The position numbers and the translations under genes are program-made. From Bacillota bacterium (GTDB lineage: Bacteria > Bacillota > Clostridia > Christensenellales > JAEXRW01): a stretch of DNA of 29,156 nt. Location of the stretch: the NCBI GenBank assembly GCA_023454175.1, contig JAEXRW010000019.1:1-29156 (forward strand), in the 5' to 3' direction. The first letter of the stretch is position 1. Each line of letters starts with the position of its first letter. This document shows, piece after piece, positions 1 through 8,238 of the stretch. The notes below the pieces were generated by a model that saw only the letters and a program-made list of their open reading frames with translations, was not told the DNA's origin and made no database searches.

Positions 1-26
1 TTCAAGACAGAAGACTCCTTCCATGG

Positions 27-64
27 CATACAGACAACCTCACAATACAAGAATTGTCTGTATG
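27..64. repeat. Perfect 11-bp inverted repeat (stem-loop)
   Basis: CATACAGACAA (27-37) is the exact reverse complement of TTGTCTGTATG (54-64), with a 16-nt loop. It sits inside the 1-9/85-93 inverted repeat, giving a nested structure. There is no T-run after it, so it is not a standard terminator. Function unknown. Confidence 0.5.
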
Positions 65-76
65 GTAGCATTAAGG

Positions 77-121
77 CTTACCCATGTCTTGAACACTTTA
101 ACTTACCGATGTCCTGAAACC
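77..121. repeat. Two 20-bp direct repeats, possible insertion-sequence end remnant
   Basis: Two 20-bp units at 77-96 and 102-121 match at 16 of 20 positions with a 25-bp period; both contain CTTACC followed by ATGTC and TGAA. An inverted copy of the unit core (TTCAAGACA, 1-9) faces TGTCTTGAA at 85-93. Repeated transposase-binding units near a terminus are typical of IS21-family ends, so this may be a leftover IS end. That is inference: no transposase gene is present in the window. Confidence 0.35.
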
Positions 122-187
122 GGACACTGCGGGACGATTCATACTCTGCCGACATAAACATAATATTTAGAATTCCTACCCCCCAAC

Positions 188-230
188 CCCCTTCCGGCCG
201 TCGATGAACACCGGGAGGGGATGTTTTTTT
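188..230 (+). terminator. Rho-independent terminator
   Basis: CCCCTTCCGG (188-197) pairs with CCGGGAGGGG (211-220) with one T-G wobble, and a run of seven T follows at 224-230. It probably ends a transcript entering from upstream of the window. It separates that transcript from the promoter at 305-333. Confidence 0.6.
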
Positions 231-304
231 ATTGACCGATGAATGGCTACCAAGCACCACTGTAAAGCTCAAATGGGCATATGTGAATCAGGATATGCTG
301 GTTA

Positions 305-333
305 TTGATGGCATCCCGTGTATGTGCTAATAT
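305..333 (+). promoter_or_regulatory. Vegetative-type promoter of the serine hydrolase gene
   Basis: A -35-like TTGATG (305-310) is followed by a 17-bp spacer and TAATAT (328-333), preceded by an extended -10 TGC (325-327). The start codon at 392 lies about 50 nt after the expected transcription start. Assigned by motif and spacing only. Confidence 0.5.
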
Positions 334-391
334 TGGCATAACTAGTACGATTAACCAAACAGCACAAAGCATTGTGGCGAAGAGGTAACCC

Positions 392-1939
392 ATGAAAAAG
401 ACGGTCATTTTCATACTGCTGGCCATACTGGCCGTGGGTGCGGCGGGATGCACAAACGGGAAGACAGTCGAACCCGTATCGCAGGCGTACTATCCCGCCG
501 AAAGCTGGCGGACATCCGCCCCCGAAGAACAAGGGATGGATTCCGGTTTGCTGGCGGATATGGTCAGCGCCATCCAAACCGGCGGAAAACGGGTGGACAG
601 CATCACGATCATCCGCAACGGATACAAGGTGAACGAGACTTACTTCTACCCGTACCAGAAGGGCATGCTGCACGCGCTGAACTCCTGCACGAAAAGCTTC
701 GTTTCCGCATTGACCGGCATCGCGATCGGCGAGGGCAGCATCAAAAGCGCGGATGAGAAAGTGACCGGCTATTTCCCCGAACTGAACATAGCCAACCTGG
801 ACGAACGCAAACAGAAGCTGAGGATACGCGACCTGCTGAGCATGACGAGCGGGCTGGACTGGCAATTCACCAACGATGCCTCCACCAAGGAGATGGACAA
901 AAGCCCGAATTTCACCAAATACACCCTGGACCTGCCGATGAAGGAGGAGCCGGGGCAGACATTCCTCTACGCCAACGGCGCGCTGCACGCGGCGGCGGCG
1001 ATCCTGATGAAAGCCACGGGCAAAACCCCGGAGGCGTATGCAGCGGAGAAACTTGAACCGCTGGGCATCCGCGACCTGTACTGGGGGAAAAGCCCAGAGG
1101 GCGTGAACCGGGGGGACGCGGGGCTATTCCTGCGCCCCGACGACATGGCGAAACTCGGCTACCTTTACTTAAATAAGGGGAAGTGGGGGGGACGACAGCT
1201 GGTACCCGAAAGATGGGTTGAAGCCTCCACCCGGACGCAGGCAAAGCCGGACTGGGGCGACATGTTCCCGGGGTACGGCTACGGCTGGTGGATCCCGCGG
1301 TTCGGCGGGTATACGGCCATGGGGAACGGCTCCAACTTCATCTTCGTGCTGCCGGAATATTCGCTGGTGGCAGTATTCACCGGGGGGATCTATGTAAACG
1401 AGGACATGTTTTACCCTGCGGAACTGGTGGAAAGGTTCATCATCCCGGCGGTTAAATCCGGTACACCCCTGCCGGCCAACACAACGGGTGCGGCGGCATT
1501 GAAGCAGGCGGTGCAAACGGCCGGAGAAGCCCCGGCCCCACAGATGGCGGGAAGACTGCCGGAGACCGCAAAGGCGATATCCGGGAAACCGTTCAGATTC
1601 GAAGACGGGACGGTGATGACGCTGAATTTCCAAGAGAGAAGCTCCGGATTTACCCTGGAACTCAACGGCAAGCTGAAAGTGGACGGGGGGCTGGACGGGC
1701 GGTACCGCATCAACGACACGGGCAATGCGCTGGGTACGCTGCCGGACCACAACCACATGGCCTTCAAGGGGGAATGGACTGCCGCAGATACTTTCCGCAT
1801 CACCGAACAGAACATGGAGGACGCATTCATATCGGTCTACGAATTCCGCTTCAACGGCAATAACATCGAGATGAAGGCGCATTCCAATTTCAACGCGGGA
1901 ACGACCGAGGGGACGAGCAGGGCGACAATCGTAAATTGA
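392..1939 (+). CDS. Serine hydrolase lipoprotein, class C beta-lactamase / penicillin-binding fold
   Basis: A 515-residue exported lipoprotein. The N-terminus is a short basic stretch, a hydrophobic segment and a lipobox ending at Cys20 (AAGC), so it should be anchored outside the membrane. The beta-lactamase-related (PF00144) fold is indicated by the nucleophile motif S98-C-T-K101 followed by FVSALTGIAI, by the Y193-A-N195 motif, and by a late glycine-rich strand (GNGSNF) in place of the usual K/H-T-G triad. The family includes class C beta-lactamases, D-aminopeptidases and esterases, so the substrate cannot be named. The last ~150 residues form an extra beta-rich domain, seen in many secreted esterase-like members. 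The ATG at 392 has AGAGG upstream. It is monocistronic, with its own promoter, and its stop codon lies inside an AT heptamer array. Confidence 0.85.
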   Translation: MKKTVIFILLAILAVGAAGCTNGKTVEPVSQAYYPAESWRTSAPEEQGMDSGLLADMVSAIQTGGKRVDSITIIRNGYKVNETYFYPYQKGMLHALNSCTKSFVSALTGIAIGEGSIKSADEKVTGYFPELNIANLDERKQKLRIRDLLSMTSGLDWQFTNDASTKEMDKSPNFTKYTLDLPMKEEPGQTFLYANGALHAAAAILMKATGKTPEAYAAEKLEPLGIRDLYWGKSPEGVNRGDAGLFLRPDDMAKLGYLYLNKGKWGGRQLVPERWVEASTRTQAKPDWGDMFPGYGYGWWIPRFGGYTAMGNGSNFIFVLPEYSLVAVFTGGIYVNEDMFYPAELVERFIIPAVKSGTPLPANTTGAAALKQAVQTAGEAPAPQMAGRLPETAKAISGKPFRFEDGTVMTLNFQERSSGFTLELNGKLKVDGGLDGRYRINDTGNALGTLPDHNHMAFKGEWTAADTFRITEQNMEDAFISVYEFRFNGNNIEMKAHSNFNAGTTEGTSRATIVN

Positions 1940-1974
1940 GAATTGAAAATGGAGAATGGAGAATTGAGAATTAG
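1934..1974. repeat. AT-rich heptamer array at the 3' end of the serine hydrolase gene
   Basis: Tandem imperfect units of the type GAATTGA / GAATGGA run from the stop codon (1937-1939) to about 1974. Similar arrays follow the stop codons at 9911, 14167 and 19094. Another lies at 9964-9993 within the same island. The remaining bases up to 2100 show only a weak GC-rich stem near 2017-2055 followed by TTTTCTCTT, which could be a poor terminator. Confidence 0.6.
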
Positions 1975-2160
1975 GGTCAAAGAATAATTAAAAATGCCTG
2001 AACCATTGAACCGAAGCAGCTGCCTTCAAACCAGGGGGCCGCTTTTCTCTTATGCCGAATAAACAGGATACCGTTTGTACTTCTTGCCATCCATCTCCCG
2101 AGGTGTTAAAATCAAACTGTACCATAATATAGAAAACGGACCATATTTGCGGAGGTATAT

Positions 2161-4797
2161 ATGAAACGATTCGTCAGTATATTCATCTCCTTCCTATTTC
2201 TGGTCATTGCTCTGGGTTTGAACATACCTGTAGCCCGTGCAGACGACACACTTTGCGACGGCTGCACAATCACAGACCCAAACGTCGAGGAGGCGTTCAC
2301 AAAAGGCAGCGGCACGGCGGACGACCCCTGGCAGGTGGGGAATAAAAAGCAACTCAACCATATACGGCAGCATCTGGACGGGCATTTCATCCAAATGGTG
2401 GATCTGGACTTCAGGGAGAATGACTTGAACGGCACAGGCGACAACGGGAATTTTGATCCAATCGGCGGAAACCAACAGCATGAAGTGTATTTACACCATT
2501 TTGAAACAGCTCCAAACCTAAGCGGAAGTTATAATGGAAATGGGAAAAAAATATCAGGACTTAGAATTAATGTCGCTGAAAATTATTATATTGGCCTGTT
2601 TGGCATTATTGGAACGTCTGGAAAGGTTTCAAATTTGACCATCGAGAACAGTTCAGTCCATGGATATTACTATAACGGAAATATCTGCGGAGTTAACCAA
2701 GGAACTATAGAAAACTGTATCAATAAATCGATTGTGAATGGCAAAGCTTGTACAGGCGGATTGGCCGGTTTTAACGGTAAAACAGGGAAAATTCTAAAGT
2801 GTAAGAATATGTCTGATGTAACCTCGGACAGCGCAGATACCGGTTTTAGAGTAGGAGGAATTTGCGGACTGAATTTTGGTGGTGAAATAAATAATTGCGA
2901 AAATACAGGATGCCTTAACATGACCGATGGGGAAGAGATAGGCGGAATTACATGTAAAAATGAAACTGACGGCTTAATCGTAAACTGCACAAATCTAGGC
3001 AACATTACAAACACAACTAAAGTTGGTTCCGTACATTTGAGTTGTTCGGGTATTACAAATTATAATTTCGGGACAATAGATCACTGTCATAATATTGGCG
3101 ACGTTTCCGGAGTCAGTCTGATCGGAGGAATTGTGGGACAAAACTCGGGTCCCATAATTAATTGCGATAATTCAGGATCAATAACCGGAACCATAGGTTA
3201 TGTCGCAGGTATCGCGGCTGAAGGCTTTGGAGAAATTCATAATTGCATCAACAGCGGTAGCATCACTGGGTATTCTTCGGTGGGTGGAATTTCAGGGGAT
3301 ATTGCTGAGCCCATAACTTGTTCCTATAACTGTGGAAATATTACCGGCAATTCAGAAGTCGGGGGTATAGCAGGGCAAAACAGGGGTGTAGTCATCCAAG
3401 ATTGCTTCAATAGTGCAACAGTTACAGGTTGGGGGAATGTGGGGGGAATCGTCGGGCTGATGTATAGTGATGCAACCGTCAAAAACACTTACAACAGCGG
3501 CCAAGTGATAACCAATAAAGTGGCACCAGTGGCGAACGGTTCAGTTATCAATTCCTACTATTTAAACTCAGGATATACCGTTCTTTTACCGGACCAAGCA
3601 AGGAGCCGTTATGAACTCACACAACAATCCACATATGCCGGATGGGATTTTGACAACACCTGGGCGATCATCGCAAGCGAGAATAACTCCTATCCCATTT
3701 TGCGTTCATTGCACACCCCGATTACGGAGAACAATGACCTGTGGTCTATAAGCATCGATGGACAAGAGATCGCAGGATTCAAACCCAGTGAGACAGCATA
3801 TCAATTGAACGTCCCATATGAAACCCAATCCATATTAGTCGAAGCAACACAACTTTACGGCGGGCATAAAGTAAGCGGAACTGGGAATATATCCCTCAAT
3901 CAAGGACAGAATGAAATCAATATAACGGTGTATTCACAAGATGAATCTTCTCAAAAAATGTATCATTTATACATAACCAGATTGGAGAAGGCACCATTAG
4001 AAAGGGCACCGGGTATTTATATAGATGGGGTTCAAACGACTCCGGCATTTAATCATAATTTGTATCAGTATTCAGCCCGGGCACCTTATACAATATCATC
4101 CGTCATTATAGAGTTTGTAAAGGAGTCAGCAGGGCAGACAATATCCGGATGCGGACAGAAGAAATTAAGGACTGGAAACAATACGTTCTATATCAAAACA
4201 ACGGACATCAGCAAGAAAACAGTCAAATATAAAGTGGTCATTTACAGGGAATATGCTTCCAAAAACAACAAGTTGTCGGCACTGAATATCGACGGCAAAT
4301 TGATCCCGGGATTCAGCCCGGGCAAAACCAGCTATACCCTCCGCGTACCATATGACAAAACCAGCATCGATATAGCGGCACAGGTGCAGGATGCAAAAGC
4401 CAAAATACTTAGCGGAACCGGATCATTTACAATAAAATACGGTACGAACAAGTTCAAGGTAGCCGTAAAGGCACAGAACGGCTCCAAACGTACTATTTAC
4501 ATAAAGATCATCAAGGCGTACCCGCCGACCTACGGCAAGCTATCCGGCATAACGGTTTCGGAAGGGAGCCTAAGCCCCGCATTTTCACCCGATACCTACC
4601 GCTATAGATTGGCGCTGGATGCCGGGACCTCTTCAGTCGTGGTCAATGCGACGAAATTCCACAAAGAAAACAGGATGACGGGCGTACCGAAGCGGGTGAG
4701 CGTACGGACCGGCAAGAGCATCACGGTGAGGATATATGTATATGCACCTGCAGGACGTAAAACGTATACCATTACCATTACACGGGCCAAAGAATGA
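2161..4797 (+). CDS. Secreted GLUG-repeat protein with four cadherin-like beta-sandwich domains
   Basis: An 878-residue protein with a cleavable-looking signal peptide (basic start, long hydrophobic core, VARADD around residue 27). Residues ~140-457 carry many ~20-30-residue glycine-rich repeats of the type IGGIVGxNxGxIxNCxNxGxITG, the GLUG-motif beta-helix pattern (PF07581). Four C-terminal modules begin near residues 523, 611, 699 and 790, each with an L-x-I-x-G-x-x-L-x-P-x-F-x-P-x-x-x-x-Y pattern typical of the cadherin-like beta-sandwich family (PF12733). These families are common on Firmicutes cell surfaces and suggest adhesion or carbohydrate contact. No LPxTG signal, S-layer domain or lipobox is seen, so it is secreted or non-covalently held. 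GGAGG at 2151-2155 fixes the ATG. CATAATATA at 2123-2131 resembles a sporulation-type -10, but no matching -35 was found. Confidence 0.85.
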   Translation: MKRFVSIFISFLFLVIALGLNIPVARADDTLCDGCTITDPNVEEAFTKGSGTADDPWQVGNKKQLNHIRQHLDGHFIQMVDLDFRENDLNGTGDNGNFDPIGGNQQHEVYLHHFETAPNLSGSYNGNGKKISGLRINVAENYYIGLFGIIGTSGKVSNLTIENSSVHGYYYNGNICGVNQGTIENCINKSIVNGKACTGGLAGFNGKTGKILKCKNMSDVTSDSADTGFRVGGICGLNFGGEINNCENTGCLNMTDGEEIGGITCKNETDGLIVNCTNLGNITNTTKVGSVHLSCSGITNYNFGTIDHCHNIGDVSGVSLIGGIVGQNSGPIINCDNSGSITGTIGYVAGIAAEGFGEIHNCINSGSITGYSSVGGISGDIAEPITCSYNCGNITGNSEVGGIAGQNRGVVIQDCFNSATVTGWGNVGGIVGLMYSDATVKNTYNSGQVITNKVAPVANGSVINSYYLNSGYTVLLPDQARSRYELTQQSTYAGWDFDNTWAIIASENNSYPILRSLHTPITENNDLWSISIDGQEIAGFKPSETAYQLNVPYETQSILVEATQLYGGHKVSGTGNISLNQGQNEINITVYSQDESSQKMYHLYITRLEKAPLERAPGIYIDGVQTTPAFNHNLYQYSARAPYTISSVIIEFVKESAGQTISGCGQKKLRTGNNTFYIKTTDISKKTVKYKVVIYREYASKNNKLSALNIDGKLIPGFSPGKTSYTLRVPYDKTSIDIAAQVQDAKAKILSGTGSFTIKYGTNKFKVAVKAQNGSKRTIYIKIIKAYPPTYGKLSGITVSEGSLSPAFSPDTYRYRLALDAGTSSVVVNATKFHKENRMTGVPKRVSVRTGKSITVRIYVYAPAGRKTYTITITRAKE

Positions 4798-4823
4798 GGC
4801 CGGTCAAACAAGATGCATAACAA

Positions 4824-4847
4824 AAATCCCCGCTTTGGCGGGGATTT
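4824..4847. terminator. Shared terminator between convergent genes
   Basis: A perfect 10-bp stem, AAATCCCCGC (4824-4833) and GCGGGGATTT (4838-4847), closes a TTTG tetraloop. It lies between the stop at 4797 on the plus strand and the stop at 4875 on the minus strand. It can act in both directions. Confidence 0.8.
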
Positions 4848-4874
4848 GCTTTTGCCTAGTATGAGTATTACATC

Positions 4875-6095
4875 TTATTCGATATTAAAAGCGGTTTTGA
4901 TGTGGCTGATGGCACGGTCTTCGTCCAGACGGCGGAGGCAGAGGAGTATTCTCGTTTCAGAAGTCGTTATGGCTGCTACATTCACGCCGGCATCGGCCAG
5001 GGCCGTGAAGACGCGGGCGGCCACGCCATACTGGCGCTCCATGCCGACCCCCTCGACCGTCAACTTCACCATGTCGGACAAAGAGGTTATTTCCGCACTG
5101 CACTTCGTCGTGATGGGGAGGAGCGCGTCGCGCGCGGCGCTGAGATTGGCCTGCGGGAGGGAAAAGGAGACTTTCACCTGCCCCTGCATGGGGGAGGTCT
5201 GGGAGATCATGTCCACATTGATGCTGCGCTGCGCCACGGCGGTGAAAAGGTCCGCGATGACCCCCACATCATGGGGGAGGCCTGTCACCGAGAGGAGCGC
5301 CTGGCTCTGCTCCCGATAGATGCTCATGACCTCATGCTTTTCGCTGAGCATGTCCCGCATGGTATAAAAGCCCGCGGGTTTGCCCTGCAGCCACTGGGCG
5401 GCGCGGAGGGCGCCGAGCGCGAAGATCCGCCGGGACTGGGCACTGTGGCTGATCTCCAGCACTTCGTCCTGGCCGATGAAGAGCACCTCGTGTTCGCCCA
5501 CGATGTTGCCGCCGCGGACGGCGTGGATGCCGATCTCCTGCGACGTTCTTTTTTCGGTCTTGCTGTGCCTGCCGTAGACATAGCGCTTCTTATCGATGAA
5601 AACTTCGTTCAAAGAATTCGCCAGGGCCAGGGCGGTGCCGCTGGGGGCATCCACCTTGCGGTTGTGGTGCTTTTCCACGATCTCGATATCATAGCCGTCC
5701 CCGAGGAAGGAGGCGGCGCGCTTGATGAGGTCCATCTGCAAATTGACGCCGAGGGACATGTTGGCGGCCATGAAAACGGGTATCCTGGCTGCATTCTGTT
5801 TCAGCCAGGCGATATCCTTTTCTCCGTGGCCGGTCGTTGCAAGGACCACGGCTATTTTGCTGTTCCGCGCAAAAGGCACGATCTCGCGCACGGCTTCGGG
5901 ACGGGAAAAGTCCACGAGCACGTCGGCGGGCACATTGCAGGCGGCAAGGTCGGAGTATAGCGGGAACGGGAAAACCGCGCCGGAGAGGTATTTGTCCACA
6001 CCCGCGACGACCTCCACGCCTTCCGTTTCGGCCGCAAGGGAGGCGATGGTGTGCCCCATGAAGCCGTTTATGCCGTTGATGATGAGCTTGATCAT
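4875..6095 (-). CDS. dapB: 4-hydroxy-tetrahydrodipicolinate reductase fused to tandem ACT domains
   Basis: A 406-residue protein, about 150 residues longer than usual DapB. Residues 1-~255 are DapB, which reduces the dapA product with NAD(P)H in lysine and diaminopimelate synthesis: nucleotide-binding GINGFMG (8-14), the catalytic H143-H144 in EKHHNRKVDAPSGTA, and RGGNIVGEHEVLF (194-206). Residues ~263-406 resemble the paired ACT domains of aspartokinase (VTGLPHDVGVIADLFTAVA... and VEGVGMERQYGVAARVFTAL...), which bind effector amino acids. The fusion suggests direct allosteric control of the reductase, but this is inference. It is the second gene after dapA, 88 nt away; the ATG at 6095 has a GAGG/AGGTT region upstream. 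No frameshift is needed to join the two parts. Confidence 0.9.
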   Translation of the reverse strand: MIKLIINGINGFMGHTIASLAAETEGVEVVAGVDKYLSGAVFPFPLYSDLAACNVPADVLVDFSRPEAVREIVPFARNSKIAVVLATTGHGEKDIAWLKQNAARIPVFMAANMSLGVNLQMDLIKRAASFLGDGYDIEIVEKHHNRKVDAPSGTALALANSLNEVFIDKKRYVYGRHSKTEKRTSQEIGIHAVRGGNIVGEHEVLFIGQDEVLEISHSAQSRRIFALGALRAAQWLQGKPAGFYTMRDMLSEKHEVMSIYREQSQALLSVTGLPHDVGVIADLFTAVAQRSINVDMISQTSPMQGQVKVSFSLPQANLSAARDALLPITTKCSAEITSLSDMVKLTVEGVGMERQYGVAARVFTALADAGVNVAAITTSETRILLCLRRLDEDRAISHIKTAFNIE

Positions 6096-6183
6096 GCGTT
6101 CAACCTTTTTTTCCTCAAGTATTGGATGCTTTCCATCGGGGCATGCCGTGACGCCTGCTGCCAGCCGGCCCGGCGTTTATCCA

Positions 6184-7065
6184 TCAGATATTGAATCCGT
6201 AATCCACCAGCGTCAGGATGAGCTTCTGCAGGTTGGCATCCGACATGGGCGTGAGCGGCATGCGCAGGGGGCCCGCATCGTAGCCGATGAGGTTTACGGC
6301 GGTCTTCACGGGGATGGGGCTGACCTCACTGAAGAGGACATTGGTCAGGGGGTTCAGGTAAAACTGCAGCTCCCGCGCGCCCGCAGCATCGCCCGCGAAC
6401 CAGCGCGCGCACATCTCATGCACGTCTTTGGGCAGGACGTTGGCCGTGACGGAGATGACGCCTTTGGCGCCGAGGGAGAGCAGGGGGACGACGTGGTCGT
6501 CATTACCCGAGTAGATATCCAGGCTGGGGCACAGGCGCGCCAGCTCCGTGATCTGGGCGATATTGGCGCTGGCTTCCTTGATGCCCACGATATTGGGGTG
6601 GGAGGCGATCTCCACCATGGTCTCGGGCGTGATATTCAGGGCCGTCCTGGACGGCACGTTGTATACGATGATGGGAATCTCCACAGCATCCGCCACCGTG
6701 AAGAAATGCGCGATGAGGCCTTCCTGCGTGCATTTATTGTAATACGGCGTGACGATGAGCAGCGCGTCCGCGCCCAGGTTCTGCGCGCGCTTGGAGGCTT
6801 CCAGCACTTCAATGGTATTGTTCCCGCCGGTGCCGGCTATCACAGGCACCCGTTCAGCCACCTTTTCCACGGCAAAGCCGATGACGGTATCCCGCTCCTC
6901 CAGGCTCATGGTGGATGGCTCGCCGGTGGTGCCGCAGATGATGAGGGCATCGGTGCCGCCTTTGATCTGGAACTCGAGCAGTTTTTCCAGCGTTTTAAAA
7001 TTCACCTCGTCATCATAGGTGAAGGGCGTGATCAGCGCCACGCCGGAGCCCTGAAAAATACTCAT
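6184..7065 (-). CDS. dapA: 4-hydroxy-tetrahydrodipicolinate synthase
   Basis: A 293-residue cytoplasmic enzyme of normal family length that condenses pyruvate with aspartate semialdehyde at the start of the diaminopimelate/lysine branch. Visible family motifs are GTTGE (45-49, substrate threonines), TPYYNK (106-111), Y135 in IVYNVPSRT with R140, and the Schiff-base Lys163 in GIKEAS. GNDD (187-190) is also typical. The TIM-barrel of the NAL/DapA family is complete. Related aldolases share the fold, but the dapB neighbour supports DapA. The start has a strong GGAGGTG at 7074-7080. Transcription may come from the 7113-7142 promoter or read through from the gene upstream. Confidence 0.95.
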   Translation of the reverse strand: MSIFQGSGVALITPFTYDDEVNFKTLEKLLEFQIKGGTDALIICGTTGEPSTMSLEERDTVIGFAVEKVAERVPVIAGTGGNNTIEVLEASKRAQNLGADALLIVTPYYNKCTQEGLIAHFFTVADAVEIPIIVYNVPSRTALNITPETMVEIASHPNIVGIKEASANIAQITELARLCPSLDIYSGNDDHVVPLLSLGAKGVISVTANVLPKDVHEMCARWFAGDAAGARELQFYLNPLTNVLFSEVSPIPVKTAVNLIGYDAGPLRMPLTPMSDANLQKLILTLVDYGFNI

Positions 7066-7111
7066 GGATGGTGCACCTCCAAATTCACTTCTTCAGCCAA
7101 TATATCTGCTT

Positions 7112-7768
7112 TTATATAGTATGTTCACGACCAGATGTTGAACCTGTTCCCTGCATCAATACGTGAGCGGCTTCTTCCATGGTTTTATAGAGTCTATCCT
7201 CCACAAGCAGATATCGCCGCCTCGTAATATCCCGAACGGTGTAAAATACTGTACAGCGGTTATCTGCCGATACATCCTCTATAATGCACTTCAAAACTCT
7301 GCTTTTTCCTGCGCGGCTATCGATGAAATATGCTTCATCCCTGCGGCTGTAACGCGCCGATCCCAGAGCGATCTTTTGTTTGCGATGCAGTTCTGCCTCC
7401 TCGGCAAAGAGGTCGCGCAGAGCATAGGTTTCTTCCGTCTTACCGCTTCTGTCCAAAATCAGTGAGCTAATGGCTTCATCCTTCGTTTTATATAGCCTCG
7501 CTGCAGGTATCAAATACTGACGCTTATCTTCAGTGGATACCAGATAATGCAGCTTTCCGTCATCCCCGAAAGTCAGCATCCCAACCGTACCGCTTTTCAG
7601 CATGCCCGTATCAACGATCCAAGCTTCCTCGCGTCTTTTGAAACGGGAGGATTTGACTGCCGCACGTTCCGCTTTGCGCCTTTCGGGGTCCCGCCTGTTC
7701 GCAATAAGATATGCCCCATCACGCAAGCACCAGCACAGGTCATTTACGCAGTCAAAAGCATCATGCAT
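7112..7768 (-). CDS. Unrecognised protein with two internal repeats
   Basis: I do not recognise a family. The ATG at 7768 is preferred because GAGG at 7774-7777 sits 5 nt upstream, giving 218 residues; the frame is open to a TTG at 7819 without a ribosome binding site. After a Cys/Trp-containing N-terminus, two ~65-residue copies follow. Each starts S-x-R-[FY]-x-R-R-[ED]-E-A-[WY] with an I-D a few residues on, continues through a beta-rich centre, and ends with R-[RQ]-Y-L-[IL], a few residues, then R-L-Y-K-T-x-[ED]-E-A. The protein is charged and soluble, with no signal or membrane segment. It lies upstream of dapA on the same strand but has its own promoter, so a lysine-related role is not shown. 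Confidence 0.7.
   Translation of the reverse strand: MHDAFDCVNDLCWCLRDGAYLIANRRDPERRKAERAAVKSSRFKRREEAWIVDTGMLKSGTVGMLTFGDDGKLHYLVSTEDKRQYLIPAARLYKTKDEAISSLILDRSGKTEETYALRDLFAEEAELHRKQKIALGSARYSRRDEAYFIDSRAGKSRVLKCIIEDVSADNRCTVFYTVRDITRRRYLLVEDRLYKTMEEAAHVLMQGTGSTSGREHTI
7113..7142 (-). promoter_or_regulatory. Candidate dapA promoter
   Basis: On the minus strand, TTCAAC (7137-7142) is followed by an 18-bp spacer and TATATA (7113-7118), about 48 bp before the dapA start. It overlaps the end of the preceding gene. Match quality is moderate. Confidence 0.4.
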
Positions 7769-7844
7769 GTGAACCTCGTATCCGAGGCGTTCTGCCAGTT
7801 GAAATTTTAATAGTACCAAAACGATGCACGTTGTTATTTAAACA

Positions 7845-7874
7845 ATTTTAGCATCGGCGCAAAGCAATTGTCAA
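7845..7874 (-). promoter_or_regulatory. Promoter of the 7112-7768 gene
   Basis: On the minus strand a consensus -35 TTGACA (7869-7874) is followed by 18 bp and TAAAAT (7845-7850). Transcription from here would give a ~70-nt leader to the ATG at 7768 and might continue into dapA-dapB. Confidence 0.55.
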
Positions 7875-8238
7875 CGAAGAGCGGCACTGATACAATGGGA
7901 CTGGAGAGGATGGCTGTTACAAAAGAGGAAACGCTCCCCATGGCAGGTTATACCGGCGCATCCGGGATGCTTAAACTGCATATTTGCGGCGGGTGCGACC
8001 CATACTTTGCACAAAAGGCCATGACACACAGCCGTCAAAGGGTTTTTCGTCCGTTTTCCGCGAGAGGATGTGGAAAGAGGTATGTCGGAAAGAAAATCCA
8101 AAAAGGTCCTGTGCGAAAGGGACAAAAGACGCTATGCCCTGCTTGAACAAATGGAGCTGACTGCGGTAGAATAAGGCATTGGCAACCGGCATCCCCTTTT
8201 GGGGATCGGCCGGGTGCATAACGGGGGGTTTTTGAGTC
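7875..8238. other. Gene-poor stretch with a possible 30-codon ORF and a hairpin
   Basis: No convincing gene is seen. A small plus-strand ORF at 8082-8174 (30 residues, Lys/Glu/Arg-rich, beginning MSERKSKK) reads like protein but has a GAGG too close to its ATG; the frame is open back to a TGA at 8022, so it may be the tail of a decayed gene. A hairpin at 8186-8213 pairs CCGGC with GCCGG and ATCCCC with GGGGAT around TTTT, just ahead of the methyltransferase gene. Confidence 0.3.

Noticed and set aside
4902..7119. Long plus-strand ORFs over dapB and dapA
   Set aside because: Antisense to two recognised enzymes; no motifs or ribosome binding sites of their own.
7868..8146. 92-residue ORF starting with TTG
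   Set aside because: No ribosome binding site, no family-like motifs, and overlapped by the minus-strand promoter at 7845-7874.
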